Part shown: positions 5,086-5,162 of the stretch, piece by piece
Numbering within the stretch: position 1 is the first letter of the stretch
Layout: each line of letters opens with the position of its first letter
NCBI GenBank assembly: GCA_900545175.1
Contig: UQYF01000065.1
Coordinates: 1 to 5,162, forward strand
Length of the DNA stretch: 5,162 nucleotides
Reading direction: 5' to 3'
Source of the DNA: an uncultured Eubacteriales bacterium
GTDB lineage: Bacteria > Bacillota > Clostridia > Lachnospirales > Lachnospiraceae
The notes under the pieces: generated by a model
Seen by the model: only the letters and a program-made list of their open reading frames with translations
Databases searched by the model: none
What the model was told of the DNA's origin: nothing
Made by a program: the position numbers and the translations under genes

Positions 5086-5162
5086 CACTTGTGGCTAAAA
5101 AAATAGTGCTTATCAATTTATGCTGCCGTCCTTGCTTCATATGGGGTTCGATAACCATTATA
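5062..5162 (-). mobile_element. Edge of an insertion sequence interrupting the rep gene
   Basis: The rep reading frame and repeat array lose their character after about 5061, and the following DNA contains the end of a minus-strand coding region that resembles a transposase. A possible terminal inverted repeat begins TGTTGTGGTCAAGC at 5062; an end at 5065 (TGTGGTC) is also possible. About 56 bases separate the presumed transposase stop (5118-5120) from this end, typical of small insertion sequences. The other end and any target duplication lie outside the window, so the family and exact boundary are uncertain. Confidence 0.5.
5118..5162 (-). CDS. C-terminal end of a probable transposase (partial)
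   Basis: Reading leftwards from the window edge, the minus strand gives YNGYRTPYEARTAA and then TAA (5120-5118). The NG-x(1-2)-TP-x-E-x-R pattern is like the last residues of DDE transposases of the IS3 (orfB) type, which often end with a G-x-(S/T)P-x-(E/Q)-Y-R stretch. Only 14 residues are visible, so the family assignment is weak; the position beside an apparent element end supports it. Confidence 0.4.
   Translation of the reverse strand, partial: YNGYRTPYEARTAA

Overview
The window looks like a piece of a mobile-element region from a Gram-positive, low-to-moderate GC Clostridia genome (Lachnospiraceae/Ruminococcaceae type). The basis is strong AGGAGG-type ribosome sites, a Tn916/Tn1549-type integrase relic, and a run of genes (DUF6075-like, DUF3970-like, ParA, ParB, RepA_N-type initiator) that I associate with integrative conjugative elements and plasmids of these bacteria. 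No database search was possible; family names come from recognising motifs.

Layout. (1) 1-698 is the 3' part of a tyrosine recombinase gene with two in-frame stops (TAG 39-41, TGA 240-242), so it is a dead relic although its catalytic motifs are still readable. (2) 699-825 holds a hairpin and an extended -10 promoter. (3) 826-1725 encodes an AT-rich NYN/PIN-like predicted nuclease with a duplicated helical C-terminal module. (4) 1726-2140 has no full gene but is dense in structure: TTTTACTACTAA tandem and inverted repeats, a GC-rich hairpin, a 16-codon stub resembling the start of a low-molecular-weight protein tyrosine phosphatase (LMW-PTP), TTTACTAA repeats, and a strong terminator directly before the next ribosome site. 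I read this as an element junction or attachment region plus the leader of the following operon. (5) 2141-5085 is a tight same-strand operon: DUF6075-like, DUF3970-like, ParA, ParB, RepA_N. (6) From about 5062 to the end lies the edge of an insertion sequence that cuts off the C-terminal part of the replication gene; the last codons of its transposase read on the minus strand.

How it works together: ParA and ParB form a partition pair, and the RepA_N protein would initiate replication. Inside the RepA_N gene, 4885-5045 is an array of seven 23-bp units, each an imperfect dyad (GAAGTTCA-N5-TGAACTTC), the best candidate in the window for a replication origin. The operon has no room for a promoter between its leader terminator and the first ribosome site, so read-through or attenuation control is likely. 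The damaged integrase and the interrupted rep gene suggest a decaying or rearranged element rather than an intact one.
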